Shown piece by piece: positions 1-10,200 of a DNA stretch of 64,000 bases. Under the pieces are notes generated by a model. That model did no database searches, was not told the origin of the DNA, and worked only from the letters and a program-made list of their open reading frames with translations. This DNA is from Streptomyces sp. TN58 (GTDB taxonomy: Bacteria > Actinomycetota > Actinomycetes > Streptomycetales > Streptomycetaceae). Position 1 is the stretch's first letter. Every line of letters starts with the position of its first letter. Location of the stretch: contig NZ_CP018870.1 in the NCBI RefSeq assembly GCF_001941845.1, positions 6,114,001-6,178,000 on the forward strand. Direction: 5' to 3'. Position numbers and translations under genes: made by a program.

Positions 1-16
1 GGATCTGGAGGGAGTG

Positions 17-1306
17 TCATGTTCGGTGTTCCGTCTTCGTCGGATGGTCAGCCGTGTCGGCCTGGCGGAGCCAGTCGAACTTGTCGGCCACGTAGGACAG
101 GGCGCTCAGCAGTCCGGCCGAGGTGAGGCGGGCCGTAGTCCCGGACTGCGCCACGCCGGTGACGGGCATCGAGCCCGTCGTCGACCACTGGAGACGGCCG
201 TCGGTGTCGATGAAGCTCCTGGTGCGGCCGGCGTTGTCCGGGTGCAGGCAATAGGGAACGTCCAGGTACCCGCGCTCGAAGGCGAGGGCGAGCGCGCATC
301 CCACGTCCTCGTCCAGATCGAGCACGGCGTTGACGAGCTCCGTCGCCTCCGCGTGGATCTGCTGTCCCGCACCCTGGCTGGGGCTGCGACGACGTTCCTG
401 CCGGGCGGCCCGTGCTGCGGTCTCCAGTGCGGTCACGTTCTCCTGGACCGTTGGTATGCGGTGCGCCTCGGCGGCTGTTTTCACGATCAGGCGGGCCGCA
501 CCGGCGCGCACGGCGAGCCTGGCCGCCTCGTCGAGAAGGAGCTGGGCGCCCCGGGGGGTGCGCGGATAAACGCCCATGTAGGCGTAGAGCACGATGTGCC
601 AGTCCACGTCCGGTAGATGGGCAGCGGCGATGTCCCGTAGGGCGGTGATCGCCTCCTCGTCCTGTGCCGTGTTGGTCTGCTGGGCGTAACTCAGGGAGAT
701 GCTCCGCAGCCCGTGCTGACGGAAGAAGAGCGCCTCCAGCACGCTGATGGCGACGAGCAGGCTTGGTGGGCACAGCTGACCCAGCATGCAGCCGCCGAAG
801 GTCTCCATGTGCGGCTGAAGTCCGGTCGTCTGCAGCTGCGCGAAGCTCCGGCTGGCTTCTGTCCAGTTGCGGATCGACTCGCGCAGCGGCATCCGGCTGT
901 AGGGCAGGCAGTACGAGACGGGGCCGCCCTCGGTCGCGTCGATCGGCACGGCCGCCAGTGTGGTGAAGATCGAACGTGGGTCGGCGGACCCGTGGCGTAC
1001 CTGTACGGGGAAGGTATCGTCCCGCACCCCGGAGAGCATCCACCGCGTGGTGTCGGCGCCGTGTGCCACGACGGGGTATCCGTTGAGTGAGCTGTCGTTG
1101 CCCAGTGCTCGGCAGGCGGCGGCGTGGTCGCCCACCCGCGTGTAACTGTCCAGCGTGACTGTGCCGACGGTGACGGCCGCGGCCCGTTTCGTTGCGAGGA
1201 GCCCCGCCCGCATGTCGGCCGGAACCGGCATGCCCATGCGTGGTTGCACGACGAGTTGGCCACGGGAGTGTGCCGTGGACACCACGTGTCCGAATCCCGG
1301 CGTCAT
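17..1306 (-). CDS. glmE: Glutamate mutase epsilon (catalytic) subunit
   Basis: This 429-residue protein matches the methylaspartate mutase E chain, the TIM-barrel subunit of coenzyme-B12-dependent glutamate mutase, which rearranges L-glutamate to (2S,3S)-3-methylaspartate. It has family hallmarks such as the GPVSYCLPYSRMPL stretch, METFGGCMLGQLCPPSLLVA and the SLSYAQQTN segment. It follows the sigma subunit with an ATGA overlap (start at 1306, glmS stop at 1303-1305), so the two are translationally coupled. It lies divergent from the NRPS genes. In secondary-metabolite clusters this pair supplies 3-methylaspartate as a building block, as in the known lipopeptide friulimicin and macrolactam vicenistatin pathways. 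No truncation is visible. Family assignment is firm; the role in this cluster is inferred from position. Confidence 0.93.
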   Translation of the reverse strand: MTPGFGHVVSTAHSRGQLVVQPRMGMPVPADMRAGLLATKRAAAVTVGTVTLDSYTRVGDHAAACRALGNDSSLNGYPVVAHGADTTRWMLSGVRDDTFPVQVRHGSADPRSIFTTLAAVPIDATEGGPVSYCLPYSRMPLRESIRNWTEASRSFAQLQTTGLQPHMETFGGCMLGQLCPPSLLVAISVLEALFFRQHGLRSISLSYAQQTNTAQDEEAITALRDIAAAHLPDVDWHIVLYAYMGVYPRTPRGAQLLLDEAARLAVRAGAARLIVKTAAEAHRIPTVQENVTALETAARAARQERRRSPSQGAGQQIHAEATELVNAVLDLDEDVGCALALAFERGYLDVPYCLHPDNAGRTRSFIDTDGRLQWSTTGSMPVTGVAQSGTTARLTSAGLLSALSYVADKFDWLRQADTADHPTKTEHRT

Positions 1307-1758
1307 GCAGGGACCGTGCTGGGGAGCGTACCGATCAGAGCCAGGAGGTCTTCGGGATCGTTCCGCCCTCCTTCGAACACCGCTTGGAAGCCAGCGGCAC
1401 GTAGGGCGTGGTTGCGTCGGGGGTCAGGGCCGCCGATCCCGAGCTTGCCGCCGATGACCACAGGTGTGCGGGCCAGCCCAGGAGTCGTACGAAGGCGCCT
1501 GACGATGCGGAAGCCGTCGTGGTGACCGTGTCCGTTCACGCTGCTGACGACGATGAGGTCGGGTCGCCGATCGAGTGCTTCCCGTATGAGCATCTCGTCC
1601 GGGACGCAGGGCCCCAGGTTCACGACCTCGTGCCCCGCCTCTTCGAGGAGGAGCTGAAGGAATACCAGATTCCAGATGTGTGAGTCCGAGGAGGTGCTTG
1701 TGACGATGATCCGTCGACTGACTGGATGCTCCGGTCTTGATATGAGACTCAGTTCCAT
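1303..1758 (-). CDS. glmS: Glutamate mutase sigma (B12-binding) subunit
   Basis: This 151-residue Rossmann-like cobalamin-binding protein carries the base-off/His-on motif, read here as D25-S-H27-I-W-N, followed by a hydrophobic helix and the VSSVNGHGH and VVIGGKLGIGG loops that wrap the cofactor. The third motif residue is Asn rather than the Gly of the classical DxHxxG. Family knowledge: the sigma chain carries adenosylcobalamin and pairs with the epsilon chain to form 3-methylaspartate. It is the first gene of a two-gene minus-strand operon and overlaps glmE by four bases. The ATG at 1758 has only a weak ribosome site, but no better in-frame start is evident. Confidence 0.92.
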   Translation of the reverse strand: MELSLISRPEHPVSRRIIVTSTSSDSHIWNLVFLQLLLEEAGHEVVNLGPCVPDEMLIREALDRRPDLIVVSSVNGHGHHDGFRIVRRLRTTPGLARTPVVIGGKLGIGGPDPRRNHALRAAGFQAVFEGGRNDPEDLLALIGTLPSTVPA

Positions 1759-2067
1759 GCGGCGGTCCAGAACTCCATATCCAAACGTCCGGGAGTTCGC
1801 AGTCCTTCGAGGGCGAACTCGTCCTGGATCACAGGCATGTTCCGAGGTTGCCCGAATCGACTTTCACGTGGCCGACGTCCAGCACCCCGTTTCCTGATGA
1901 TCCTTCATGTGGCTTTGAAGGTTGTCAAGGCGGGACAATGTGACGCACTCCACAAGCTTGCAGGTCATGGGTGAGGTAGCGTCAGAAACTGCCTTGACGG
2001 CTCGGTTGAGCTCCTGACATGGTTCGATTCCGTTGCCGCGAACTGAGGTTGGCTCAAAGTCGATGCC
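1759..2067. promoter_or_regulatory. Divergent promoter region between glmS and the NRPS operon
   Basis: These 309 bases between divergently transcribed genes hold no convincing reading frame. They are less GC-rich than the coding sequence around them and should contain the promoters of both operons. I could not assign -35/-10 boxes or an operator with confidence. Confidence 0.5.
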
Positions 2068-3255
2068 ATGGATGCCCTTCAGCCGTACAGGCTCGTGACC
2101 GATAGCCGAGACGCGGGGGCAGTTTTCCGAATGGTTGGGGGGAACTCCCCGAAGCCAGTGGAGTTTATGGTCGCCGATGAGAACCATCGGAAGGCCGGAT
2201 TGGTGAACATGCAGGCGGACGCCCTGGCGGAACTGGATTTCTACCTTCCGTCGATGACCCTCAACGACTATCTGCGCGGCGTGGTGCCGATCCACCCCCT
2301 CCTGGCGTCGGCGTTGGACTTCAGCCGCCCCGGCGCCGACAAGGCACTGCGCGTGCTGACGGCCACCACGACGGAATTCGACTCGGACGACACCGGGCGC
2401 GGGGACTCCTACCGCAAGGCGCAGCGCGACTCTTCGGTCCGCTGGACCGGCATACGGCAGCTCCTCGAGCTCGCCTCCGCGTCGGCCGTCGAACCCGGAC
2501 CGCCCGCTCGGCCATGTACCGTCCTGGACGTGCTCGGCGGCGACGGGACCCTCGCCCGCGCCGTCCGGGAACAGGCGACCGACCTGTCGGACCGGGTCGT
2601 CATCCTGACCGGGGACCTCTCCGGCGAGATGATCGAGCGGGCCCTGGCGCAGGGCCTGCCTGCCGTCCGGCAAGCGGCTGACCACCTCTTCCTGGGCGAC
2701 GGCGTAATGGACGCGGTGCTGCTCGCCTACGGCACGCACCACATCGCACCGCAGGGCCGGCTCGGGGCGGTCACTGAGGCCCTGCGGGTCATCCGCCCGG
2801 GAGGACGCGTGGTCCTGCACGACTTCGACACGACAAGCCCCATGGCGAGATTCTTCACGGACGTGGTCCACCCCCACACCGAGGCAGGACACGACTATCC
2901 GCATTTCTCCCGCGACGTGCTCACCGAACTCTTCGACGAGGCGGGAACGCCGGCACATGTCATCGATCTGTATGACCCATTGATCGTCCGTGCGGCGTCG
3001 GAGGAGGACGCCCGGCGGCGCATGTGCGACTACGTGGCCGATATGTATGGGGTCAGGGCGTACTTCGACTCGCTCGGCGGCACAGATTCCTGCTGGCGTC
3101 TGCTGGAGAACTGTTTCGCTCATGAGGAGTACCTGGCAACCCTGCCCCAGATGGTCGATTTCACGCCACGCCCGGTGGTATATCCAGCCAATGGCGCCTT
3201 CGTGGCCGAAATTCCCCGCTCTGCGATTGTCGCAGTTGCCCAGAAAGTGGTCTGA
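2068..3255 (+). CDS. Class I SAM-dependent methyltransferase
   Basis: This 395-residue protein has the SAM-binding glycine-rich motif VLDVLGGDGTLARAV near residue 155, an acidic loop after the second strand (GDLS) and the RVIRPGGRVVLHDF post-motif typical of class I methyltransferases. About 120 residues precede the Rossmann core, as in many natural-product methyltransferases with an extra N-terminal lid. The stop is five bases upstream of the NRPS start, so it is the first gene of the plus-strand biosynthetic operon. It probably methylates a precursor or the peptide. Substrate and acceptor atom (C, N or O) cannot be told from sequence. Confidence 0.8.
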   Translation: MDALQPYRLVTDSRDAGAVFRMVGGNSPKPVEFMVADENHRKAGLVNMQADALAELDFYLPSMTLNDYLRGVVPIHPLLASALDFSRPGADKALRVLTATTTEFDSDDTGRGDSYRKAQRDSSVRWTGIRQLLELASASAVEPGPPARPCTVLDVLGGDGTLARAVREQATDLSDRVVILTGDLSGEMIERALAQGLPAVRQAADHLFLGDGVMDAVLLAYGTHHIAPQGRLGAVTEALRVIRPGGRVVLHDFDTTSPMARFFTDVVHPHTEAGHDYPHFSRDVLTELFDEAGTPAHVIDLYDPLIVRAASEEDARRRMCDYVADMYGVRAYFDSLGGTDSCWRLLENCFAHEEYLATLPQMVDFTPRPVVYPANGAFVAEIPRSAIVAVAQKVV

Positions 3256-3260
3256 GTATC

Positions 3261-5942
3261 ATGAGTTCGTTCTTTGTGCCGGACCTGCTACCCCGCCCTG
3301 AGCACGGAACGGCCGAAGTGCCGGCGATCGTCAGTGCGGACGGTGAGCTGAGCTACGCCGACATGTGGGGTCGAATTCACGCCATCGTCGGTCTGCTGCG
3401 CGATACCGGTGTTGCCCCCGGCGACCACGTGGGCCTGTTCTTCCTGCGCTCGGCCGAATACGTGACCTCGCTCGTGGCCACCTGGCTGGTGGGAGCGGTG
3501 GCCGTGCCCATCGACCCCGAGTTCCCGGTCGAGCGCACCGACGCGATCATCCATGCCGCCGATCCGCGCCTCGTCCTCCACGCGGGGACGGCCGCCCACC
3601 GCGACCAGGAGGTCATGCCGAACCGGTGGCACGACGTCAGCGACCTTGCCCAGGCTGACCTGTCCCCGGACGACCTCCCTTCGCACAAATCGCTGCAGCC
3701 GACTGGCTGGTCGCGCGAGGGAGCGGCCGGACACCCGGCTCTGATTCTCTTCACCTCCGGGTCAACCGGTACGCCCAAGGGCGTCGCCCTGCACCATGGG
3801 GGCTTGCACAACCGCCTGGAATGGGGCCACACCCAGTACGGCTTCGAGGACTCCGACCGCGTCCTACACAAGGCGTCGATCGCCTTCGACGCCTCGGTCC
3901 ACGAGATCTTCTCGCCCCTCATCGCGGGTGGAACGCTCGTGATCGCCCCGCCCGGCCTGCAGTTCGACAGCCTGGGCCTGGTGCGGCTGATACAGGACGC
4001 GGGCGTCACCACGGCCCACTTCGTCCCCTCCATGCTCCGCTACGTTCTCGAAGAGCCCGAGCTGGCCTACTGCACTGATCTGCGGCGCGTCTTCTGCGGC
4101 GGCGAAGCCCTCGACATGGACCGCGTCAGGACCTTCCGGGCGGCGCTCCCTGACTGCGCCCTCTTTAACCAGTACGGACCGACTGAGACGTCAGTGAACG
4201 CGACGTTCTGGGACTGCAGCGAGCCCTACGACGGCCACATCGCTCCCATCGGGCGGCCCATCGCCGGCGTCCGCTGCCACGTGCTGGACGAAGACCTCGC
4301 GCCGGTGGGGGAAGGCCAGACCGGGGAGCTGTGGATCGGCGGCGCGGGCGTCGGCGTCGGCTACCTCGCAGACGAGCGCCAGACCGAGGAACGCTTCCGG
4401 CCCGACCCGTTCTCCGCGGCCGGCGGGCGGATGTACCGCACGGGCGACCTGGTGCGCCTCGCCGCACCCGGCTACCTGGAGTTCCGCGGTCGGCTCGACG
4501 ACCAGGTCAAGGTGCGCGGCGTTCGGGTCGAACCCGAGGAAGTCGCCGCCGTTCTGCGCCGCCACCCGATGGTGCACGACGCCGCCGTGGTCGCCGTACC
4601 CGACAAGGACAGCGGTGCGAGCCTGATCGGGTACGTCGCGGCCAAGCGCCGCCACGCCCCGGTCGTCGATGGCCTGCGGCGTGTGCAACTGCCGCACGGT
4701 CTCGGCGTGGCAACGCCGTCCCCCGACGAGGCCCTCTTCCTCTACAGGCAGATCTTCGAGCAGGACGAGTACGCGCGGTACGGCGTGCGTCTCGACGACG
4801 ACGCCGTGGTCGTCGACATCGGGGCGAACATCGGCCTGTTCTCCCTGTGGGCCCACCAGCAGGCCGACAACGTCAGGCTGCTCTCCGTCGAGCCGAACCC
4901 GGACACGCTGCCCTACCTCCGGGCCAACCTGGAGCTGCACGGGGTGCGGTCCGAAGTGGTGCCGGTCGCCGTGACCGACCGGGCCGGCACGGCCGAACTC
5001 ACCTCGTTCCCGGAGCTCTCGTACCTCTCCGGCCTCGGGTCGCAGCGGCATCAGGAAGCGGCTGAACTGGTCCAGTCGCACTACGAGAGCACCGGGGCGG
5101 CAGACGAGAACATGACCGAGCAGGAGAAGGCCTCGCTCCTCCTCGCCGCAGAGAATCGACTTCAGGCAACGGCCCACACGGTGCCTACCGTGACCCTCTC
5201 CGGCTTGTTCGACCGGCTCGGCCTGGAGCGGGTCGACCTGTTGAAGATCAACGCTGAGGGTGCGGAGCTCAGCATCCTGCGCGGCCTGGATGCCCGCCAT
5301 TGGCGTGCCGTTCAGCAGGTATGCCTTGAGGTGGAGCGCGCCAGCGTGGTCGGCGCGGAGATCAAGGAGATCCTCGACGGTGCGGGTTTCTCCGTTCACG
5401 AGGTCAACGACTGGAGCGTGGGCGCGGACGCCGATGTCACCTACGTGTACGCGACCCGGGCACCTTCCCCGGACTCCGTGCCTACGGCCCACGGCGCTGC
5501 GTCCGGCGGCTCCGACCAGGACGTCGAGACGCTGCTCACCGTTCGCGCACTGCGCGCCTACATGACGGGCCAGCTGCCCCCGGCCATGCGCCCCGACCGG
5601 TTCGTGTTCCTGGAGGAGCTGCCGAGGCTCCCCAACGGCAAGGTCTCGCGCCACGACCTCCCCGAGGCCCCGGGGCCGGCACCGGACGCCGCCGGGCCGG
5701 CGCACAGCTCGGAGCTCGGCCAGGAGGAGCTGCTCCGGGAGATCTGGCGTCAGGCCCTGCAGGTCGACGCCGTCCACGACGACGACGACTTCATCCGCCT
5801 CGGCGGCCACTCCCTGCTGGCACTTCGCGTGAGTGCCCGGGTACGCGAGGTGACTGGGGTGGAAGTCGCCCCGCACGGCTGCCTGCGGGCACAGACCTTC
5901 GCCGAGTGGCGTGCGGACGTAGCGCGACAGCGCCGCCGGTAG
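3261..5942 (+). CDS. NRPS module: A domain interrupted by FkbM-type methyltransferase, then PCP
   Basis: The order over 893 residues is: A domain core motifs (FTSGSTGTPKG near residue 165, the FDAS region, NQYGPTET, YRTGD, GRLDDQVKVRGVRVE); an insertion of roughly residues 465-735; A-domain motifs a9/a10 (LPPAMRPDRF, LPNGKVSRHDL); and a PCP with LGGHS, phosphopantetheine serine at residue 851. The insertion is FkbM-like: VVDIGANIGLF near residue 517 and the hallmark LLKINAEGAE. A methyltransferase placed between a8 and a9 is a known 'interrupted A domain' architecture and methylates the tethered residue. The specificity residues read by eye are D-A-H-H-F-G-Q-V-N-K, with no confident match. 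There is no C domain, so this is likely the loading module. Confidence 0.92.
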   Translation: MSSFFVPDLLPRPEHGTAEVPAIVSADGELSYADMWGRIHAIVGLLRDTGVAPGDHVGLFFLRSAEYVTSLVATWLVGAVAVPIDPEFPVERTDAIIHAADPRLVLHAGTAAHRDQEVMPNRWHDVSDLAQADLSPDDLPSHKSLQPTGWSREGAAGHPALILFTSGSTGTPKGVALHHGGLHNRLEWGHTQYGFEDSDRVLHKASIAFDASVHEIFSPLIAGGTLVIAPPGLQFDSLGLVRLIQDAGVTTAHFVPSMLRYVLEEPELAYCTDLRRVFCGGEALDMDRVRTFRAALPDCALFNQYGPTETSVNATFWDCSEPYDGHIAPIGRPIAGVRCHVLDEDLAPVGEGQTGELWIGGAGVGVGYLADERQTEERFRPDPFSAAGGRMYRTGDLVRLAAPGYLEFRGRLDDQVKVRGVRVEPEEVAAVLRRHPMVHDAAVVAVPDKDSGASLIGYVAAKRRHAPVVDGLRRVQLPHGLGVATPSPDEALFLYRQIFEQDEYARYGVRLDDDAVVVDIGANIGLFSLWAHQQADNVRLLSVEPNPDTLPYLRANLELHGVRSEVVPVAVTDRAGTAELTSFPELSYLSGLGSQRHQEAAELVQSHYESTGAADENMTEQEKASLLLAAENRLQATAHTVPTVTLSGLFDRLGLERVDLLKINAEGAELSILRGLDARHWRAVQQVCLEVERASVVGAEIKEILDGAGFSVHEVNDWSVGADADVTYVYATRAPSPDSVPTAHGAASGGSDQDVETLLTVRALRAYMTGQLPPAMRPDRFVFLEELPRLPNGKVSRHDLPEAPGPAPDAAGPAHSSELGQEELLREIWRQALQVDAVHDDDDFIRLGGHSLLALRVSARVREVTGVEVAPHGCLRAQTFAEWRADVARQRRR

Positions 5943-5958
5943 GAGAGGCACTTCACAC

Positions 5959-7206
5959 ATGGAACCCCGTCCGCTGTCCGACATGCAGCAGTCGATGCTG
6001 GTGCACGAGGCTCTGGCGAACCATCCGCTCTACAACATGCCGTTGGGCTTCCGGATCTCGGGGCGCTTGAAGGTGCCTGCGCTGGAGGGGGCCCTGCGCC
6101 ATGTGATCCGGCGCCACCCGGTACTGCACTCCACGTACGACGTGACGGGCGCCGTCCCGCTGGCACCCGGGGTCCCCCTTCCTGGGCTGGTCCTCGGAAC
6201 CTGGGAGGGGGGTGACGAACAGGCGCCCGTTGTCGCCGAGTTCTGGCAGCGGCCTTTCGACCTGCGCCGCGAGGTACCGGTACGCGCGCTGCTGATGTCC
6301 TCCTCGCCCGAGGACCACCTCCTGGTGTTGTCCGTCCACCACGTGGCCGGTGACAGCTGGACCCTGGCGCTGCTCACCCGGGAACTGGGCGATGCCTACG
6401 CCCGCATCGTGCGGGGCGCCGCCGGTCCGGAGGAGACCCCGGCGCCCGACTTCTTCGCCTACGCCGCCGAGGAATGGGCTGCCGCCGAGGACACGGCATG
6501 GTGGGCGGACTCGCTGCGGGACCACCAGCCCCAGTCCGTACCGCGAAAGGACCCTCCGGCCGAGGACGATCGCGGCCGCTTCCTGCCGATCGGTCTCCAT
6601 CTCGACGCGGCACACACTCAAGGCGTCAAGCGCCTCGCCCGGGAGGCGCGCGTGTCGCCCGCCGCGGTGCTCTTCACGGCCGTGAGCACGGCCGTCGCGG
6701 CCGCGCCCGGAGCAGGATCTGACCGGCCGTGCCGGTCGGTTGTCGGGCTACCCGCCGTGCTGCGTGACACACGGGACCTCCAGGAGACCGTGGGGCCGCT
6801 GCTGAACACGCTGCCGGTCTCGACCACCTGGCGACCGTGCCGGCCGGCGCAGGAGATCGTGCAGACCCACGCAGCCGCTATGGAGTCCGCACTGGCGCAC
6901 AAGCACCTCCCCTACACCCGCATCCTGAAGGCTGCCCGGATGCGCAGGACCCCGGGTGCGGCCCCCCTGCTGCACCTGGTGAACGTGGACACGGAGGTTC
7001 CCCGACTGCGTCTGTCCGGGGCCAGGGCCACCGCGCTTCCCATACCGGCCCGCTGGGCGACCTTCCCGGCCCTCTGGGAATTCAGCTGGGGAACGGTCGG
7101 GAACATGAGCGGAGTGCTCCGCACCGACGCGGACTCCTTCACCGCCGACCAGGCGAACGACATGGCCGGAGCGTTCCGGTCCAGCTTGGCGCGCCTCATC
7201 AAGTGA
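5959..7206 (+). CDS. Stand-alone NRPS condensation domain
   Basis: This 415-residue single-domain condensation enzyme has the catalytic HHxxxD motif as HHVAGDSW, first His at residue 127. The more usual DGW is DSW here, but the essential second His and the Asp are present. A good AGGAGAGG ribosome site precedes ATG 5959. The gene sits between the loading protein and a synthetase that begins directly with an A domain, so it probably supplies the missing C domain of the second module in trans, joining residue 1 to residue 2. The downstream gene begins about where a C-A linker would normally run on, suggesting a split C-A protein. Confidence 0.9.
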   Translation: MEPRPLSDMQQSMLVHEALANHPLYNMPLGFRISGRLKVPALEGALRHVIRRHPVLHSTYDVTGAVPLAPGVPLPGLVLGTWEGGDEQAPVVAEFWQRPFDLRREVPVRALLMSSSPEDHLLVLSVHHVAGDSWTLALLTRELGDAYARIVRGAAGPEETPAPDFFAYAAEEWAAAEDTAWWADSLRDHQPQSVPRKDPPAEDDRGRFLPIGLHLDAAHTQGVKRLAREARVSPAAVLFTAVSTAVAAAPGAGSDRPCRSVVGLPAVLRDTRDLQETVGPLLNTLPVSTTWRPCRPAQEIVQTHAAAMESALAHKHLPYTRILKAARMRRTPGAAPLLHLVNVDTEVPRLRLSGARATALPIPARWATFPALWEFSWGTVGNMSGVLRTDADSFTADQANDMAGAFRSSLARLIK

Positions 7207-7253
7207 GAGGCGTCGCCTTTTCTTCCGTACGGCAGGGCCAGAAGGGGTTCCTC

Positions 7254-10200
7254 GTGTTTGCGTCTCACATGTTGTCTGCTCAGGAGCGGCACCGTCTGCT
7301 GGTTGAGTACAACGATACGGCTGCGGAGTATCCGGCGGACGCGTGTGTCCATGAGCTCTTTGAGGAGCAGGTCCGGCGGGTGCCGGACGCGGTGGCCGTG
7401 GCCTCGGACGAGGGGAGCCTGACGTACGCCGAGCTCAACGCGCGGGCCAACCGGCTGGCGCACCACTTGATCGGGCTTGGCGTCCGCCCCGGCCAGGTCC
7501 TGGCCGTCCACGTCGAGCGCAGCCCTGACCTGATCGTTGGGCTGATGGCTGCGCTCAAGGCGGGCTGCGCCTACACACTGCTCGACCCGGACTTTCCGCA
7601 CGAGCGCCTGACGGCGGTCCTCGAGGACACCGGCGCGCCTGTCGTGATCACGCACGAAGCGACGGCCGGACGGCTGAGCACCCCGTACCTCACCGAGGTT
7701 CGCCTGGACGCGGCCGGCCCGTCGGCGGCCTCCGCCAATGACCTGGGCATCGAGGTCCGCCCCGATGCCATAGCCTGCGTCATGTTCACCTCCGGCTCCA
7801 CCGGCCGGCCCAAGGGCGTGGCGTCACCCCACCGAGCCCTCGTCAGCACCTACACAGGGCAGGCCTACCTGGCCTTCGACGCCGACCAGGTCTTCCTCCA
7901 GTGCTCGCCCGTGTCCTGGGACGCCTTCGCGCTGGAAGTGTTCGGACCGCTGATCCACGGCGGTACGACGGTCATCCAGCCGGGGCAGCGGCCCGAGCCG
8001 GCCGATTTCGCCCGCCTGGTACGCACGTACGGGGTGACCGCGCTCCAGCTCTCCGCAGGGCTCTTCAACCTCGTCCTCGACGAGTACCCGGAAGCCTTCG
8101 AAAACGTCCGCGAGGTCATGACCGCCGGAGAGGCCGCCTCCGTCGCCCACGTGGAGCGGGCCCGGAAGATGTTCCCCCAGATGAAACTGCTCAACGGCTA
8201 CGGGCCTGTCGAGAACCTGGGCTTCTCCACCACGTACGACATCCGTCCCGATGTGCCGATCGGTTCGTCGGTGCCGATCGGTGTGCCGTTGGCGAATACG
8301 CGGGTGTATGTGCTGGACGAGGGTTTGGGTTTGGTGCCTGCGGGTGTGGTGGGTGAGTTGTATATCGCGGGGTCGGGTCTGGCGCGTGGATATGTGGGGC
8401 GTGCGGGGTTGACGGCTGAGCGGTTTGTGGCTGATCCGTTTGGTGGTGCGGGTGAGCGGATGTACCGGACGGGTGATCTGGTGCGGTGGAACTCCGGTGG
8501 TGAGTTGGAGTTCGTGGGGCGTGTGGATCACCAGGTGAAGGTGCGTGGGTTCCGGGTGGAGCCTGGTGAGGTGGAGGCGGTGGTGGGCCGGGAGGAGTCG
8601 GTCCGTCAGGCGGTTGTGGTGGTGCGTGAGGACCGGCCGGGTGAGAAGCGGTTGGTGGCGTATGTGGTGGCTGCTGATGCCGGTGTGGGTGTGGATGTGG
8701 AGGTGTTGCGGCGCCGGGTGGGTGAGGTGCTGCCGGAGTACATGGTGCCGTCGTTCTTCGTGGTGCTGGATGCGTTGCCGTTGACGGTGAACGGGAAGCT
8801 GGACCGTGCTGCGTTGCCGGTTCCGGATGTGTCGTCGTTGGTGGTGGGCGGGCAGGCGCGGACGCCGCGGGAGGAGATCCTGTGCGGTCTGTTCGCTGAG
8901 GTGCTGGGTCTGGAGCGGGTGGGTGTCGAGGACAACTTCTTCGACCTCGGCGGCGACTCACTCGACGCGATGCGCCTGATAGGCCGAGTACGTGCCACCC
9001 TCGGCGCCGAGTTGAACATCCGAGTCCTGTTCGGGAGCCCGACTCCCGCCGGCATCGGTGCACTGCTGCCCGCCGAAGAGACCTCTGAGGAGCCCCGGTC
9101 CCGGGCGGTGCTGTCTGCGGGGGTGCGGCCGGAGCGCGTGCCGCTGTCTTTCGCGCAGCAGCGGCTGTGGTTCCTGGCGCAGTTGGAAGGGCCGAGCCCG
9201 ACCTACAACATCCCGGTTCCGATGCGGTTGTCCGGTGTCGTCGACACGGCGGCGCTGGAGGCGGCTATCGCCGACGTGGTGGGCCGCCACGAGGCCCTGC
9301 GGACGGTGTTCCCGCAGATCGAGGGCGAGCCGTTCCAGCAGGTCCTGTCCGCCGAGGAGGCGCGCCCGCGGCTGACCGTGGTGGAGTGCTCGCCGGCCGA
9401 GCGGGAGGGGCTGGTGACGGAGGCCGCTCAGAGCGTGTTCGACGTGACATGCGAAGTGCCCCTGCGAGCCTGGCTGTTCACCTCTGCCGGCGAGGAGTCG
9501 GTGCTGCTGATCCTGGTGCACCACATCGCCGGCGACGGCTGGTCCAGGCGGCCGCTTCTGCGGGACCTGGCACAGGCCTACCGGGCGCGGTGCGCTGGCG
9601 AGGAGCCGGACTGGGCGCCGCTGCCGGTGCAGTACGCCGACTACACCCTGTGGCATCGCGAGCTCCTCGGTGACGAACAAGACCCCGACAGCACCCTCGC
9701 CACCCACACCGAATTCTGGCGCACGTACCTGAAGGGCCTGCCGGAGGAGACGGCATTGCCCGTGGACCGGCCCAGGTCCACCACAGCCAGCCACGCCGGT
9801 GCAGGCGTGGTGATCACCGTGGAGCACGAGCTCTACGAGGACCTCGTACGCCTCGCCCAGGACCGCCAGCTCACGGTCTTCATGGTGATCCAGGCCGCAT
9901 TCGCCGCACTGCTGAGTCGGTCCGGAGCGGGTGGCGACATCCCCCTCGGCACCCCGGTGGCCGGGCGGTCCGACGCCTCCCTGGACGAGCTGGTCGGCTT
10001 CTTCGCAAACATGATCGTGCTGCGCACCGACACCTCCGGCGATCCGACCTTCACCGAACTGCTGGACCGCGTACGGACTTCCGACGTGGAGGCGTACGCG
10101 CACCAGGACATGCCCTTCGACCGGGTCGTGGAAGCCCTCAACCCTCAGCGATCCCCGGCCCGCCACCCCCTGTTTCAGGTCGCGCTGGCCTTTGGCGCAG

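Noticed and set aside
1864..3123. Minus-strand frame of 419 codons over the methyltransferase
   Set aside because: The opposite strand has a clear SAM motif, and this frame has no recognisable features.
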